A DNA stretch of 64,000 nucleotides from Bacillus sp. Xin1 (GTDB lineage: Bacteria; Bacillota; Bacilli; Bacillales; Bacillaceae_G), in assembly GCF_013314535.1 (NCBI RefSeq), contig NZ_JABUAE010000008.1, positions 62,001 through 126,000 on the forward strand. Direction: 5' to 3'. Made by a program: the position numbers and the translations under genes. Position 1 is the stretch's first letter. Every line of letters starts with the position of its first letter. Below, piece after piece: positions 50,647-59,642 of this stretch. A model generated the notes under the pieces. The model did not search any database. It was not told where the DNA came from and saw nothing but the letters and a program-made list of their open reading frames with translations.

Positions 50647-50757
50647 GTGCATACTTATACATTTTTTCAAAAAAGTATTCCCTTTTTGCTCATTTTCTTT
50701 TAGAATAAGTAATGTTTTCCTGAAAAAATATAATAGAAACATCTATTAGAGAAAAAG

Positions 50758-52224
50758 GTGACTTTAATAGTTGAACGGATAAGCATAACACCTAGAATGA
50801 CAGATGGGGTGGTACCGATAGAAAAGAAATTAGGGTTTTTTCCATTAATCGCATTAGTAGTAGGAACAATGGTTGGCGGTGGTGTGTTTAGTTTACCGCA
50901 TGATTTAGCAGTAGGTGCAAATAGTGGCGCAACAATAATCGGATGGTGTATTACAGCGATGGGAATGATTCCCCTTGCGCTTGTATACCAAACGTTAGCA
51001 AGACAAAAGCCAGATCTTGAAGGTGGAATTTATAGTTATGCACGCGCAGGGTTCGGTGAATATATCGGATTTAACAGTGCATGGGGATACTGGCTTGCAG
51101 GAATTTTAGGAAACGTAGCTACGATCATGTTATTGTTTAGTACACTTGGATATTTTTTCCCTATTTTTAAGGGAGGAAACAACGTTGCATCCATCGTTGG
51201 TGCATCTCTTTTATTATGGACACTTCACTTCCTTATTTTAATTGGAATTCGTGAAGCATCTATTATGAACTTTATTGCAACAATTGGAAAATTAGTTCCG
51301 ATTTTATTATTTATTGTAGTTATGGTTACAGCATTTCGCTGGGATACATTTACACATGATTTTTGGGGAGAGGAAACCGTTTCTATTTCTTCTGTCCTTG
51401 GTCAAGTGAAAAATACGATGCTTGTTACACTTTGGGTATTTATTGGTGTGGAAGGAGCAGTCGTATTATCAGGTAGAGCAAAAAATAGTCGTGATGTTGG
51501 GAAAGCAACGGTTGTTGGATTAATTTTAGTTATGACGATTTATATTTTAATCTCAGTCCTTTCTATGGGGGCCATGACAAGAGAAGAACTCTCTATGTTA
51601 GAAACGCCGTCAATGGGACATGTATTAGAACATGTTGTTGGACCTTGGGGGGCATTTGCAATTAATATTGGATTGGTTGCTTCCCTTGTCGGGACATTAA
51701 TCGGATGGTTCTTACTGGTTTCTGAAATTTCTCACGTGGCCGGGAAAGATGGCGTATTTCCAAAAGTCTTTACGAAGACAAATAAAAAGCAGACGCCACA
51801 TGTTGCATTATGGATTTCAAACGGTGTCGCACAAACGTTGTTTATAATCGTTTTATTCTCGGAATCAACGTATCAAATGATGTATTTTATCGCATCTACA
51901 TCTATTTTACTTCCTTACTTATTATCAGCACTTTATCAGTTGAAATTAGTTGTAACGAAGGAACTAAAACGTGCGAGACTAAAAAATGGAATACTCGCGC
52001 TAATTGCCGCATTATATTCTGTATGGTTGATTTATGCAGCAGGCTTGAAAAACTTATTACTTGTCTCAATCGTATATGGGATTGGACTTATTGTTTATAT
52101 GTTTGCTCGAAAAGAAAAAGGCAATCGCTGTTTTTCTGGTATGGAGAAATATGTTATGGCTGTAATTGTAATTGCAGCAGCAGTGTCACTTTATATGCTT
52201 GCAACAGGTACTATCAAAATGTAA
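50758..52224 (+). CDS. Amino acid permease, arginine/ornithine antiporter-like (APC family)
   Basis: 488 residues, 12-13 hydrophobic segments. The APC signature is G-T-M-V-G-G-G-V-F-S-L-P near residue 36, with G-G-I-Y-S-Y-A-R-A-G-F-G near 90 and F-I-G-V-E-G-A near 225, as in basic amino acid antiporters (ArcD/LysP-like). The most likely role is exchange of arginine with ornithine or import of basic amino acids. The GTG at 50758 is the annotated start; the ribosome site is weak and the ATG at 50797 is possible. No arc operon genes adjoin. Confidence 0.85.
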   Translation: MTLIVERISITPRMTDGVVPIEKKLGFFPLIALVVGTMVGGGVFSLPHDLAVGANSGATIIGWCITAMGMIPLALVYQTLARQKPDLEGGIYSYARAGFGEYIGFNSAWGYWLAGILGNVATIMLLFSTLGYFFPIFKGGNNVASIVGASLLLWTLHFLILIGIREASIMNFIATIGKLVPILLFIVVMVTAFRWDTFTHDFWGEETVSISSVLGQVKNTMLVTLWVFIGVEGAVVLSGRAKNSRDVGKATVVGLILVMTIYILISVLSMGAMTREELSMLETPSMGHVLEHVVGPWGAFAINIGLVASLVGTLIGWFLLVSEISHVAGKDGVFPKVFTKTNKKQTPHVALWISNGVAQTLFIIVLFSESTYQMMYFIASTSILLPYLLSALYQLKLVVTKELKRARLKNGILALIAALYSVWLIYAAGLKNLLLVSIVYGIGLIVYMFARKEKGNRCFSGMEKYVMAVIVIAAAVSLYMLATGTIKM

Positions 52225-52250
52225 AAAGTCCTCTTGAAGGACTTTTTTTC
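52223..52250 (+). terminator. Terminator after the APC permease
   Basis: AAAAAGTCCT / AGGACTTTTT with a 5-nt loop. Confidence 0.85.
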
Positions 52251-52319
52251 TTTGTATACAAGGAATTTTATTTTATTCACAGAATATCTAATATATAAGA
52301 TGTTTTAGGAGGGATGAGA

Positions 52320-52580
52320 ATGGAAGAAAAAGAACAACTGTTAAGAATTATGGAATTGGCAAGTGATTTGCGAAAAGTATTAGTGCAAGAATCATTTTTT
52401 AATCATCATCCCGAACTACGTGGAGCAATTGAAAATTTGGCTGGTTCTGTAGAGACTTTAGCAAGTCTGCAGCATAATAAAGATGAAAATGCCGAGGATA
52501 AATTAAGATATGTACTTGCTAAAATGAAAATTGCTAACAATGCGATTATGCAGGAGAAAAAGGCTTTTCCTTCTCATTAA
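52320..52580 (+). CDS. Hypothetical small helical protein
   Basis: 86 residues from ATG 52320, preceded by AGGAGGGATG. Acidic, helix-forming, no membrane segment: M-E-E-K-E-Q-L-L-R-I-M-E-L-A-S-D-L-R-K at the start, a possible coiled coil over most of its length. No domain recognised. It ends before its own terminator, so it is probably not part of the McrB-like operon that follows. Confidence 0.75.
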   Translation: MEEKEQLLRIMELASDLRKVLVQESFFNHHPELRGAIENLAGSVETLASLQHNKDENAEDKLRYVLAKMKIANNAIMQEKKAFPSH

Positions 52581-52600
52581 TATAAGTTTTACTTTTGGTA

Positions 52601-52627
52601 ACCTGACGTAGTACGTCAGGTTTTTTT
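52601..52627 (+). terminator. Terminator before the McrB-like operon
   Basis: ACCTGACG / CGTCAGGT with a 5-nt loop and seven Ts. Confidence 0.88.
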
Positions 52628-52691
52628 GTTTCTAGTTTTCTTTTATAGTTCATACAATAAGAACAGCATGGAAAAAAGAAGGTGAGTCGTA

Positions 52692-54503
52692 TTGAAGTTA
52701 CATAAAGCTCTCCATTCAAGTTTTATAAAACGGATGTACCACATGAGGTTTCTTGGGAAGTTTGTTGAAGGTGAGGAGAAGAAAAAAGATACGTTTTCGG
52801 TGCAATGTCTTTCACAAATCCCTCCAATCTTGAAATCGCAATTTGAAGGCGAAACATATTTGTTTGAAGGGCTATATGCAAACAAAAAAAATGAGAGAAT
52901 CTTTGCGGACTTGAAGAAAAAAAAGTTAGAAAAACAATTAGTATTGTTTCGCCTTTATTATGAAAGGGGAAACTTGTACGTTGAATTAATATGTACAGAA
53001 GAGCGGGAGATTGCGGATGCATATAGGATCGTTCCATCACCAAGGTTAGCAGGATATAAAAATAGAGAATCTTTAGAGCGAAAACTGGGCAATGGATATT
53101 TATCGTTCCTTATTCCTAAATTTCCACACGATTTCGAAGTACCCGAGTTGTTATGGTATGAAGGTAGATTATATGGAAATTTATCATTAAAAGCATCTAT
53201 TAGTTCAATTGCATATTGTGAACAAAAAAAAGAATGTAAATACATTGAAATTAATGATTGGAACCAGTATATAGAAGTGAAAGCAGATGATCAGTTGTAT
53301 TTTGTACGAGAAAATATGTATAATCAGCTTCTAAAGAAAATCATTGAAGAAGGAAAAAGAGTGGAAGTAGTAGACATAAAAATGCAAAAAGAAGACCAAG
53401 AATGGAATGAACGTGAATCTACATTTATACAGTATGTACAGGATGTAATCAATAATAAAGGATTGTATTTAGATGCAACGGATATTTTTAATTTTCATAT
53501 TAGTGTAAAAACAAATCTGTTAACAATTCTTGCTGGTATTCCGGGAATCGGAAAATCACGATTTGTGCAGGCATATGCAGAAGCATTAGGGTTAACATAT
53601 GGGGAAGAATTGCTATGGATTCCGATTTCTCCATCTTATCAAGAGCCACATGATATACTAGGCTATCTGCATCCAAATGGAACATATATTGAGAGTGAAA
53701 CGAAGTTAGTTCGAACATTATTAAAAGCATATGAAAATCCGAATCAACTTTATATGATTGTATTTGATGAAATGAATATGTCACATATTGAACATTGGTT
53801 TACGCCATTCTTATCTATTCTTCAATTAGAAAAGAAAAATCGTATCCTTTCTTTATATGAGGAAGGAAATGAGATAGAAAATATAGTTCCATCAAAAATT
53901 GAAATTGGTGAAAATATTATTTTTATCGGAACTGTGAATTTTGATGAAACAACGAAAGAATTATCAGATCGCTTATTAGATCGAGCAAATCTCATTACCC
54001 TTCAAAAAATTCCATTCTGTGAAATCAATATGCAACAAAATCAAGGGATACAAATCCCGCCACTGCAAGTTACAACAGGAGAATTTCGTATGAATTGGTT
54101 ACGAAATAAAGAGATGATGGATGTGCTTTCCGAAGAAGAATTAGAACTATTAGACAAATTACATGGCTTAATATCATCACATGACGCATCGAAAGGTGTT
54201 TCTTTTCGATGTGCTGCTGCAATTGCAACGTATTTGCAAAATATCCCTCGAAAAGATAATCAGTCTTATATGATTAGCCGAGAAGAAGGTTTTGATTTAC
54301 AAGTAAAACAGCGTGTTTTAACAAAATTACGTGGTACGGAAATGACAATTGGTCCCCTTCTTCGTGAAGATGAAAAGAAAGGACTATCGCTAGTAGCATT
54401 GTTGCAATCACCACTTGCGAATTGCGTTTCTGCATTCGAACATTCTCTAACCTATATAAGAGAAAAACGACGGGAATTGGAGTTGTATGGGTATGCCAAA
54501 TGA
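52692..54503 (+). CDS. McrB-like AAA+ ATPase
   Basis: 603 residues. The first 250 residues form a divergent N-terminal region (possible recognition domain) with no family I can name. The AAA+ module (about 265-520) has Walker A G-I-P-G-I-G-K-S-R near residue 282, Walker B I-V-F-D-E-M-N near 356, and sensor-like F-I-G-T-V-N-F-D-E-T-T near 415 followed by L-S-D-R-L-L-D-R-A (arginine finger region). The D-E-M-N Walker B and T-V-N-F-D-E sensor match the McrB GTPase/AAA_5 group. The overlapping next gene is a nuclease, giving an McrBC-like two-gene system. TTG start, GGTGAG upstream. Confidence 0.85.
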   Translation: MKLHKALHSSFIKRMYHMRFLGKFVEGEEKKKDTFSVQCLSQIPPILKSQFEGETYLFEGLYANKKNERIFADLKKKKLEKQLVLFRLYYERGNLYVELICTEEREIADAYRIVPSPRLAGYKNRESLERKLGNGYLSFLIPKFPHDFEVPELLWYEGRLYGNLSLKASISSIAYCEQKKECKYIEINDWNQYIEVKADDQLYFVRENMYNQLLKKIIEEGKRVEVVDIKMQKEDQEWNERESTFIQYVQDVINNKGLYLDATDIFNFHISVKTNLLTILAGIPGIGKSRFVQAYAEALGLTYGEELLWIPISPSYQEPHDILGYLHPNGTYIESETKLVRTLLKAYENPNQLYMIVFDEMNMSHIEHWFTPFLSILQLEKKNRILSLYEEGNEIENIVPSKIEIGENIIFIGTVNFDETTKELSDRLLDRANLITLQKIPFCEINMQQNQGIQIPPLQVTTGEFRMNWLRNKEMMDVLSEEELELLDKLHGLISSHDASKGVSFRCAAAIATYLQNIPRKDNQSYMISREEGFDLQVKQRVLTKLRGTEMTIGPLLREDEKKGLSLVALLQSPLANCVSAFEHSLTYIREKRRELELYGYAK

Positions 54504-56343
54504 GGAGCAACATGAGACGGAAATTGTAGACACAAAAGATAAGCTCCCGTTTGTATTAAAATTAATTATTGGAACCGAAGGGAAGGGAGACTTTGTATTT
54601 TTGAATCGCCTTTGTAAACACTCGATAACAATGACGCATTGTGTTTATAAAGTGCAAGAATTAAAAGCATTACGCTTGATGTTACATTGCCAAAAGCCGC
54701 TTCGTGTCACTTTTATATGGAATAAAGTGTATGAAGGGAAAAAAGACAAGAAAGAATGGCAATATGAATTGCATGAAAAAAAACAAAAAGTAGTATTATA
54801 TGAACATGGAAAAACAGATTTTTTTTATCCTTGGCGCTGCGGTTTGTATCATTTTGAGGTGCAAGTGGAAGAAGACGTATATTACGGAGCGTTTCAAATT
54901 GTTCCAAAAAATTTTGTTGATGATCAATTCGAAACGATTCAAAATTATGTGAAATCAATTTTGAATGAAATTATGTTAGACCGTGGTTATTATAAAAAGA
55001 CATTCTCAACATTAATTGATATTGAAGATTCTTCTTATTTAATGCTACTTCGAATGCTGCCACAGAAAATGAAAAAAATAAAACAACTGTATAAAAAAAT
55101 TGAAGAAAACACAAGGTATGTGCATAGCTATCAGTGGGAAATAAGGGAACGAAAAGCGACGATGAAAAGTGTGATAATGAGTGAGAAAAAGCCTTATGCT
55201 AAGCATTATAACCGTAGATTTATAGAACAAATAGATAGTCTGGAGAATGCTTTTCTGAAATTTACAACGAAACAGTTTTATCAATATTTGCTTGAATCGC
55301 AGACTTTCTTACAAAAGACAATTGAAATATTAGAACGAGCAACGCATACAAAAAAAGAGGAATATCAATCTGTGAAAACAATTATGAAAACCATTGAAAG
55401 AAACGGATCTGTAACAGATAGGGAGAAGCAAAAATATCGGAATATTCATTTGCTGAAAGAGGCAGACTTACGGAAAGCGTCCGTGAAAATACAAGAGTAT
55501 AAAATTTTAAATCATATTGTACATCAAGCTGTACTGTACTTTCGGAATTTGTTGAATTCTTCATTCTGGAGAGGAGTTTCTGAAAAAACAAATATAACTA
55601 TGCATGCTTTACCTGTTACACACAGGCAACTATTATATCATTTAGAGTTTCTACCACGTTATAATCAACAATCTCCAGCTTTATTATTTGTTTATAAACC
55701 CACGTTTTTAGTGTATGAATATTATGCATTTTTTATCGTCATTTCTCTATTGCAACAGTTAGAATTTAAAGATGAAATTCCACTGCGCGAACAAATTCAA
55801 ACCTATTTTTACTTGGATGGTTTACAAGACGGCACGACAATTGTTTTAAATCGGGAAAACATCCAAATCCATGTAGCGTTTAATGATCTTATTGAAACGC
55901 ATCCGCTCATTGCACTTAGTAAAGGCAGTCATTTTTATAATGGAGAAGATACGAAAAAGCCAGACATTCGTCTAGATTGTTATGTGAAGCAAGGGAAACG
56001 TTATGAGTACCAATCGTCTATTATTATTGAAGTGAAATATAGTCCAATGTTTAATATTTTTCAGCCTGTTGGTAATACAAAAGCAACAGAGCAAATGTAC
56101 AAATATTGGTCCATTAAGTATGTGGAAGAACAAGATGGAAAACGTATTTTTCACCGAAGAGCAATCCATGAAGTGATTTGTGTATACCCAGGCAGTCATA
56201 TGCATGGGAAGAAAATAGAAGCTGGTTGCGGAGTCTTTTTGCAATTATATCCATATAAAACGAAGCAAGGAGAAGAGAAATTAGCTGGAAAACACGGTCT
56301 TGTGCAAATTTTTGAAAAGTGGTTAAAAAATATTGGAACATGA
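54487..56343 (+). CDS. DUF2357 / PD-(D/E)XK nuclease, McrC-like partner
   Basis: 618 residues, starting inside the ATPase gene (17-bp overlap), so translation is coupled. The N-terminal and central part (about 40-330) is a DUF2357-like region with long helices. The C-terminal nuclease domain shows K-P-D-I-R-L-D near residue 492 and I-I-I-E-V-K-Y-S near 512, i.e. the D...ExK core of PD-(D/E)XK nucleases, then Q-M-Y-K-Y-W, a conserved Q-x3-Y helix. In McrBC-type systems the AAA+ partner translocates and the nuclease cuts modified or foreign DNA. Recognition specificity unknown. Confidence 0.83.
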   Translation: MGMPNEEQHETEIVDTKDKLPFVLKLIIGTEGKGDFVFLNRLCKHSITMTHCVYKVQELKALRLMLHCQKPLRVTFIWNKVYEGKKDKKEWQYELHEKKQKVVLYEHGKTDFFYPWRCGLYHFEVQVEEDVYYGAFQIVPKNFVDDQFETIQNYVKSILNEIMLDRGYYKKTFSTLIDIEDSSYLMLLRMLPQKMKKIKQLYKKIEENTRYVHSYQWEIRERKATMKSVIMSEKKPYAKHYNRRFIEQIDSLENAFLKFTTKQFYQYLLESQTFLQKTIEILERATHTKKEEYQSVKTIMKTIERNGSVTDREKQKYRNIHLLKEADLRKASVKIQEYKILNHIVHQAVLYFRNLLNSSFWRGVSEKTNITMHALPVTHRQLLYHLEFLPRYNQQSPALLFVYKPTFLVYEYYAFFIVISLLQQLEFKDEIPLREQIQTYFYLDGLQDGTTIVLNRENIQIHVAFNDLIETHPLIALSKGSHFYNGEDTKKPDIRLDCYVKQGKRYEYQSSIIIEVKYSPMFNIFQPVGNTKATEQMYKYWSIKYVEEQDGKRIFHRRAIHEVICVYPGSHMHGKKIEAGCGVFLQLYPYKTKQGEEKLAGKHGLVQIFEKWLKNIGT

Positions 56344-56347
56344 AAAG

Positions 56348-56380
56348 AAATCCTCTTCTGTGGAAAGGATTTTTTTTTTG
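56348..56380 (+). terminator. Terminator of the McrB-like operon
   Basis: AAATCCT / AGGATTT with an 11-nt loop and long T run. Confidence 0.75.
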
Positions 56381-56636
56381 TACTTTATATGAAGTGTGAG
56401 ACATACACTGTATGAATAAAGATAGTATAACATTCGGGTGTTTCTAATGAATGTAAAGTATGTATTGTTATTGTAAAAATTTCACATAAATTCACAACCG
56501 AAATAGGAGATCGTTTTATTTTATAGAATGTATGATGAAGGGAATATTTTTAGGTTGCATACGAAGGTTTGTTCTTATATGATAGATGGTGAAAGCGTTA
56601 TCAAAAATAGAGCGGCGATGGGAGAGGCGGGGAAAT

Positions 56637-57233
56637 ATGTTCCAGCGTGTTCAAACAAAGGAAGAACATTTTTGGTTCGAGCAACTGTGGGGAGATTTTT
56701 GTGAAGAGAGAGATTTAATGTTTGTAGAACGTAATTTAAATCCATCACGATTTTTATTAATAGAAGGTGGGCATGCTATCGGTACAGTAGAGTGTATTCG
56801 ATATACAACACCTGAACATTCTAATTCTGAGTTTTTCTATCCGTTTTCTGAAAACGAGCTGGTGAAAGGGTTAAAAAATGTTTATGAAATAGGGAAATTA
56901 AGTATTGTGAAAACGTCGCGCGGGAGAGGACATTTCAAAAGGTTAACAGCTATTTTATTTATACATGCTTTAGAAATGAGAGCTGAGTGGTATATTGCTG
57001 TTGTTACAAAAAGAATGTATATGTATTTACTTACACTTGGTTTTCCAATTGAGCCTATTGATGACCCGTTTCCTTTTCATGATACATTGCAAGGGGTACC
57101 TGTTCGGATTCATGCTCGGAAAGGGTTAACACATTTGTATTCTTTAAAAGAATTTCGAGATGTTATTCAAGGGAATGCTCATGCTCAGGCGTTAATAAAA
57201 GGAAACAGTAAAAATATTATGTTAACAAGATGA
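56637..57233 (+). CDS. GNAT-fold acyltransferase resembling N-acyl amino acid / AHL synthases
   Basis: 198 residues from ATG 56637 (GAGAGGCGGGG upstream). The order of motifs fits the autoinducer-synthase branch of GNAT: F-L-L-I-E-G-G...G-T-V-E-C-I-R-Y near residue 40-57, V-Y-E-I-G-K-L-S-I near 82 (the 'E-x-S/G-R/K' strand), R-G-R-G-H-F-K-R-L near 94 (acyl carrier or CoA loop), and V-V-T-K-R-M-Y-M-Y-L-L-T-L-G-F-P near 121. Such enzymes (FeeM, LuxI) join an acyl group from ACP to an amino acid. Substrate is not predictable; an ordinary GNAT is the alternative. It precedes hcp but has its own promoter region. Confidence 0.7.
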   Translation: MFQRVQTKEEHFWFEQLWGDFCEERDLMFVERNLNPSRFLLIEGGHAIGTVECIRYTTPEHSNSEFFYPFSENELVKGLKNVYEIGKLSIVKTSRGRGHFKRLTAILFIHALEMRAEWYIAVVTKRMYMYLLTLGFPIEPIDDPFPFHDTLQGVPVRIHARKGLTHLYSLKEFRDVIQGNAHAQALIKGNSKNIMLTR

Positions 57234-57258
57234 TGTGTCACAAATTTTTATAAATTAT

Positions 57259-57274
57259 TGTGATTGATATCACA
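57259..57274. promoter_or_regulatory. Fnr box upstream of hcp
   Basis: TGTGA-TTGATA-TCACA is a perfect match to the Bacillus Fnr/CRP consensus TGTGA-N6-TCACA. It lies about 64 bp before the hcp start, suited to anaerobic activation. Confidence 0.8.
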
Positions 57275-57337
57275 TCCTTTTTTCTTCATGTATATTACGA
57301 TTTAGTTGTAATGATTGATTAGGAAAGGGTGGGGGAT

Positions 57338-58624
57338 ATGTTTTGCTATCAATGTGAACAAACGCCAACGGGCGGATGTAAAGTAATTGGCGTTTGCGGG
57401 AAAAATGAAACAATTGCAAGTTTACAAGATACAATTGTATTTGGATTAAAAGGAATTGCTGCTTACCGTACCCATGCTGCCCAGCTTGGGTACACGGACC
57501 CATTTGTAGATGCTACAACTCATGAAGCGTTATATATGACATTAACGAATTCTAACTTTAATGAACAAGAGCATATTGATATGGCTATGAAAGTTGGAAA
57601 ATCAGCTTTACGGGTGATGGAGTTGTTAGATGAGGCACATACGAATCATTTTGGTATTCCAGAACCTGTTCAAATTACACAAAACCGTGTAGAAGGTAAG
57701 GCAATTGTTGTTACGGGCCATAATTTATTTGCATTAGAGGAATTATTGAAGCAAACAGAGGGAAACGGAATTAATATTTATACGCATTCGGAAATGTTGC
57801 CAGCACATGGATATCCACAGCTGAAAAAATATAAACATTTAAAAGGGAATATTGGTAAAGCATGGTATGATCAGAGACGTCTCTTTGAAAAATTTACCGG
57901 CGCAATCTTAGCTACAACGAATTGTGTGATGCCAATTAAAGGTTCATATTCAGATCGCTTCTTTTCGTATGATATTGCAGGCCTTGAGGGTGTACAAAAA
58001 ATTGAAAATGAAGATTTTGCACCATTGATCAAAAAAGCACTAGAGCTTCCAGAAGTACATATGGAGTCGGATGAACAGCTCGTAACAGGTTTTCATCACA
58101 ATACAGTATTATCATTAGCACCAGAAATTATCCAGGCAGTAAGAGAAGGGAAAATTAAGCGCTTTTTTGTCATCGCAGGTTGTGATGCTCCAGGTAAAGG
58201 CGGCGAGTACTATCGTGAATTAGCAACGTCACTTCCACAAGAAACGGTTATCTTAACAACTTCATGCGGGAAATTCCGTTTTAATGATGTAGAATATGGT
58301 GTGGTACCAGGTACGGAAATCCCACGTTACATTGATCTAGGACAATGTAATAATTCTATCTCTACAATAAAAATAGCAGCGGCTTTAGCTGATGCTTTTC
58401 AATGTGAAGTGAATGAATTACCAGTTAGTATTGTTTTATCTTGGTTTGAACAAAAAGCGGTAGCAATTTTACTTGGACTACTTAGTCTTGGAATTCAAGA
58501 TATTCGTATTGGTCCAAAGGCACCTGAATTTATTTCATCTGGTGTGCTTAATGTATTACAAGAAACATTTGGTTTAAAACTTATTACAACTGCAGCAGAA
58601 GATATGGATATGATGTTATCGTAA
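57338..58624 (+). CDS. hcp: Hybrid-cluster protein (hydroxylamine reductase)
   Basis: 428 residues. N-terminal C-Y-Q-C-E-Q, later Cys14 and Cys20 (CX2CX7CX5C) bind the [4Fe-4S] cluster. Hybrid-cluster ligands are seen in V-T-G-H-N near residue 132, A-T-T-N-C near 190, I-A-G-C-D-A near 287, T-T-S-C-G-K near 312 and Q-C-N-N near 341. The length fits the short class III form. Hcp reduces NO or hydroxylamine under nitrosative stress without oxygen. ATG 57338 follows AGGAAAGGGTGGGG. The Fnr box supports anaerobic control. Usual partner hcr is absent. Confidence 0.92.
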   Translation: MFCYQCEQTPTGGCKVIGVCGKNETIASLQDTIVFGLKGIAAYRTHAAQLGYTDPFVDATTHEALYMTLTNSNFNEQEHIDMAMKVGKSALRVMELLDEAHTNHFGIPEPVQITQNRVEGKAIVVTGHNLFALEELLKQTEGNGINIYTHSEMLPAHGYPQLKKYKHLKGNIGKAWYDQRRLFEKFTGAILATTNCVMPIKGSYSDRFFSYDIAGLEGVQKIENEDFAPLIKKALELPEVHMESDEQLVTGFHHNTVLSLAPEIIQAVREGKIKRFFVIAGCDAPGKGGEYYRELATSLPQETVILTTSCGKFRFNDVEYGVVPGTEIPRYIDLGQCNNSISTIKIAAALADAFQCEVNELPVSIVLSWFEQKAVAILLGLLSLGIQDIRIGPKAPEFISSGVLNVLQETFGLKLITTAAEDMDMMLS

Positions 58625-58660
58625 CAAAAAGGATGTCTTGTAATGAGACATCCTTTTTGT
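58624..58660 (+). terminator. Terminator after hcp
   Basis: ACAAAAAGGATGTCT / AGACATCCTTTTTGT. Confidence 0.88.
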
Positions 58661-58719
58661 TATACAGTAAAATTCCCATGATTGGAAGGTTTTCGTTTGT
58701 CACCTCAATTGGATTACAT

Positions 58720-58766
58720 AAAAAAGCGCATGATAAGTGACTAGGGGGGAGTCAAGTATCATGCGC
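58720..58766 (-). terminator. Terminator of racA
   Basis: On the minus strand GCGCATGATA / TATCATGCGC (58757-58766 with 58726-58735) is followed by TTTTTT. It ends 22 bp past the racA stop. Confidence 0.85.
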
Positions 58767-58787
58767 GAACTAACGTTTGAAAAAGAA

Positions 58788-59276
58788 CTAAAATCCAAAT
58801 ATACTTAAAATCATTTTGCGACGTTTTGGTTTTTCTTTTCGTTCATAAGTTGGTGCGATATCAGTTTTGATATCAGGTGTGATGTAAAGTGGTTCTTCTT
58901 TTTCAAGAGCAGCCTCTAATTGTTGAATTTTATTCATCATTTCTTCCATTTCTCTGCGATGTTGTAGCAATTGATAATTGACGACGTCATCTGCTTTATC
59001 TTGCATTTTTTCTTCTATATGATTTAAACGGTGTGTAATTGTATTTAATTGTGTAACAAATTTTTCGAAATCAATTGATGATTCTGTAGCTAGTGGTGAA
59101 GTTTGTTCGATTTGAGTACGATGATATTCTAACATTTTATCTAAGTCCTCTTGAGTGAAAATAAAATGACCGTATTTGTTTTTTTCTATATTGAGATTCA
59201 ATTGTTGTGCAATCCGAACCACTGCCTTTGGGCTAACACCTAACTTCTTCGCAATAACGGGCGTCTTATATTCCAA
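58788..59276 (-). CDS. racA: Chromosome-anchoring protein RacA
   Basis: 162 residues. N-terminal MerR-like helix-turn-helix ([13 protein letters not shown] near residue 7), central coiled coil (about 60-135), and a basic C-terminal membrane-targeting end ([10 protein letters not shown]). RacA bridges the origin region to the cell pole during sporulation through DivIVA. TTG start after TAGGAGGGATT. The B. subtilis homologue is slightly longer (184). Confidence 0.92.
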   Translation of the reverse strand: MEYKTPVIAKKLGVSPKAVVRIAQQLNLNIEKNKYGHFIFTQEDLDKMLEYHRTQIEQTSPLATESSIDFEKFVTQLNTITHRLNHIEEKMQDKADDVVNYQLLQHRREMEEMMNKIQQLEAALEKEEPLYITPDIKTDIAPTYERKEKPKRRKMILSIFGF

Positions 59277-59595
59277 GGTAAATCCCTCCTATATATATCC
59301 TGTTGAATGATTTCGGTGTAGAAAGTCTCTTCCCTGCATGGATGACAAAAGAAGTGAGGAATCGGCAAAGAAAGTGTTTTTTCACGAGAATTAGTTTTTT
59401 AGCATATAAATACTTCAAAAAAGAGAGAAAAATGTCTATTTTTTGTAATGATTCCTGTTTGACGGAAAGAAGAGAATTAGATTATCATAAATATAATTAT
59501 CTTTTTTATGTGTGCATATAATGTATAAAAAGGTGATAGCGAATGTAGAAACTTGTAAGATGATAAGAAGAGCTTTTTTGTTTGAATAAATTTGT
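59277..59595. other. Divergent intergenic region between racA and the CorC-family gene
   Basis: About 320 bp. An open frame at 59303-59521 has no ribosome site, atypical composition and overlaps the racA promoter side, so it is not called. No other feature is seen apart from the leader elements listed separately. Confidence 0.4.
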
Positions 59596-59642
59596 AGGAG
59601 GTGGCTTCCTTGCTTACAGGGTAAGTAAGGAAAACGTATTTG
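59596..59642 (+). promoter_or_regulatory. RBS with hairpin between Shine-Dalgarno and start
   Basis: A strong AGGAGGTGG (59596-59604) is followed by a 12-bp hairpin TTCCTTGCTTAC (59606-59617) / GTAAGTAAGGAA (59621-59632) and then the TTG start at 59640. In linear spacing the site is about 36 nt from the start, but folding would bring it near. The same site also serves a tiny frame TTG-CTT-ACA-GGG-TAA at 59610-59624. Confidence 0.55.

Noticed and set aside
51810-52298. 162-codon plus-strand open frame inside the APC permease
   Set aside because: It overlaps a clear transporter gene in another frame, has no ribosome site and has unnatural composition.
59303-59521. 72-codon frame between racA and the CorC-family gene
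   Set aside because: No ribosome site, no recognisable pattern, and it lies over the racA upstream region.
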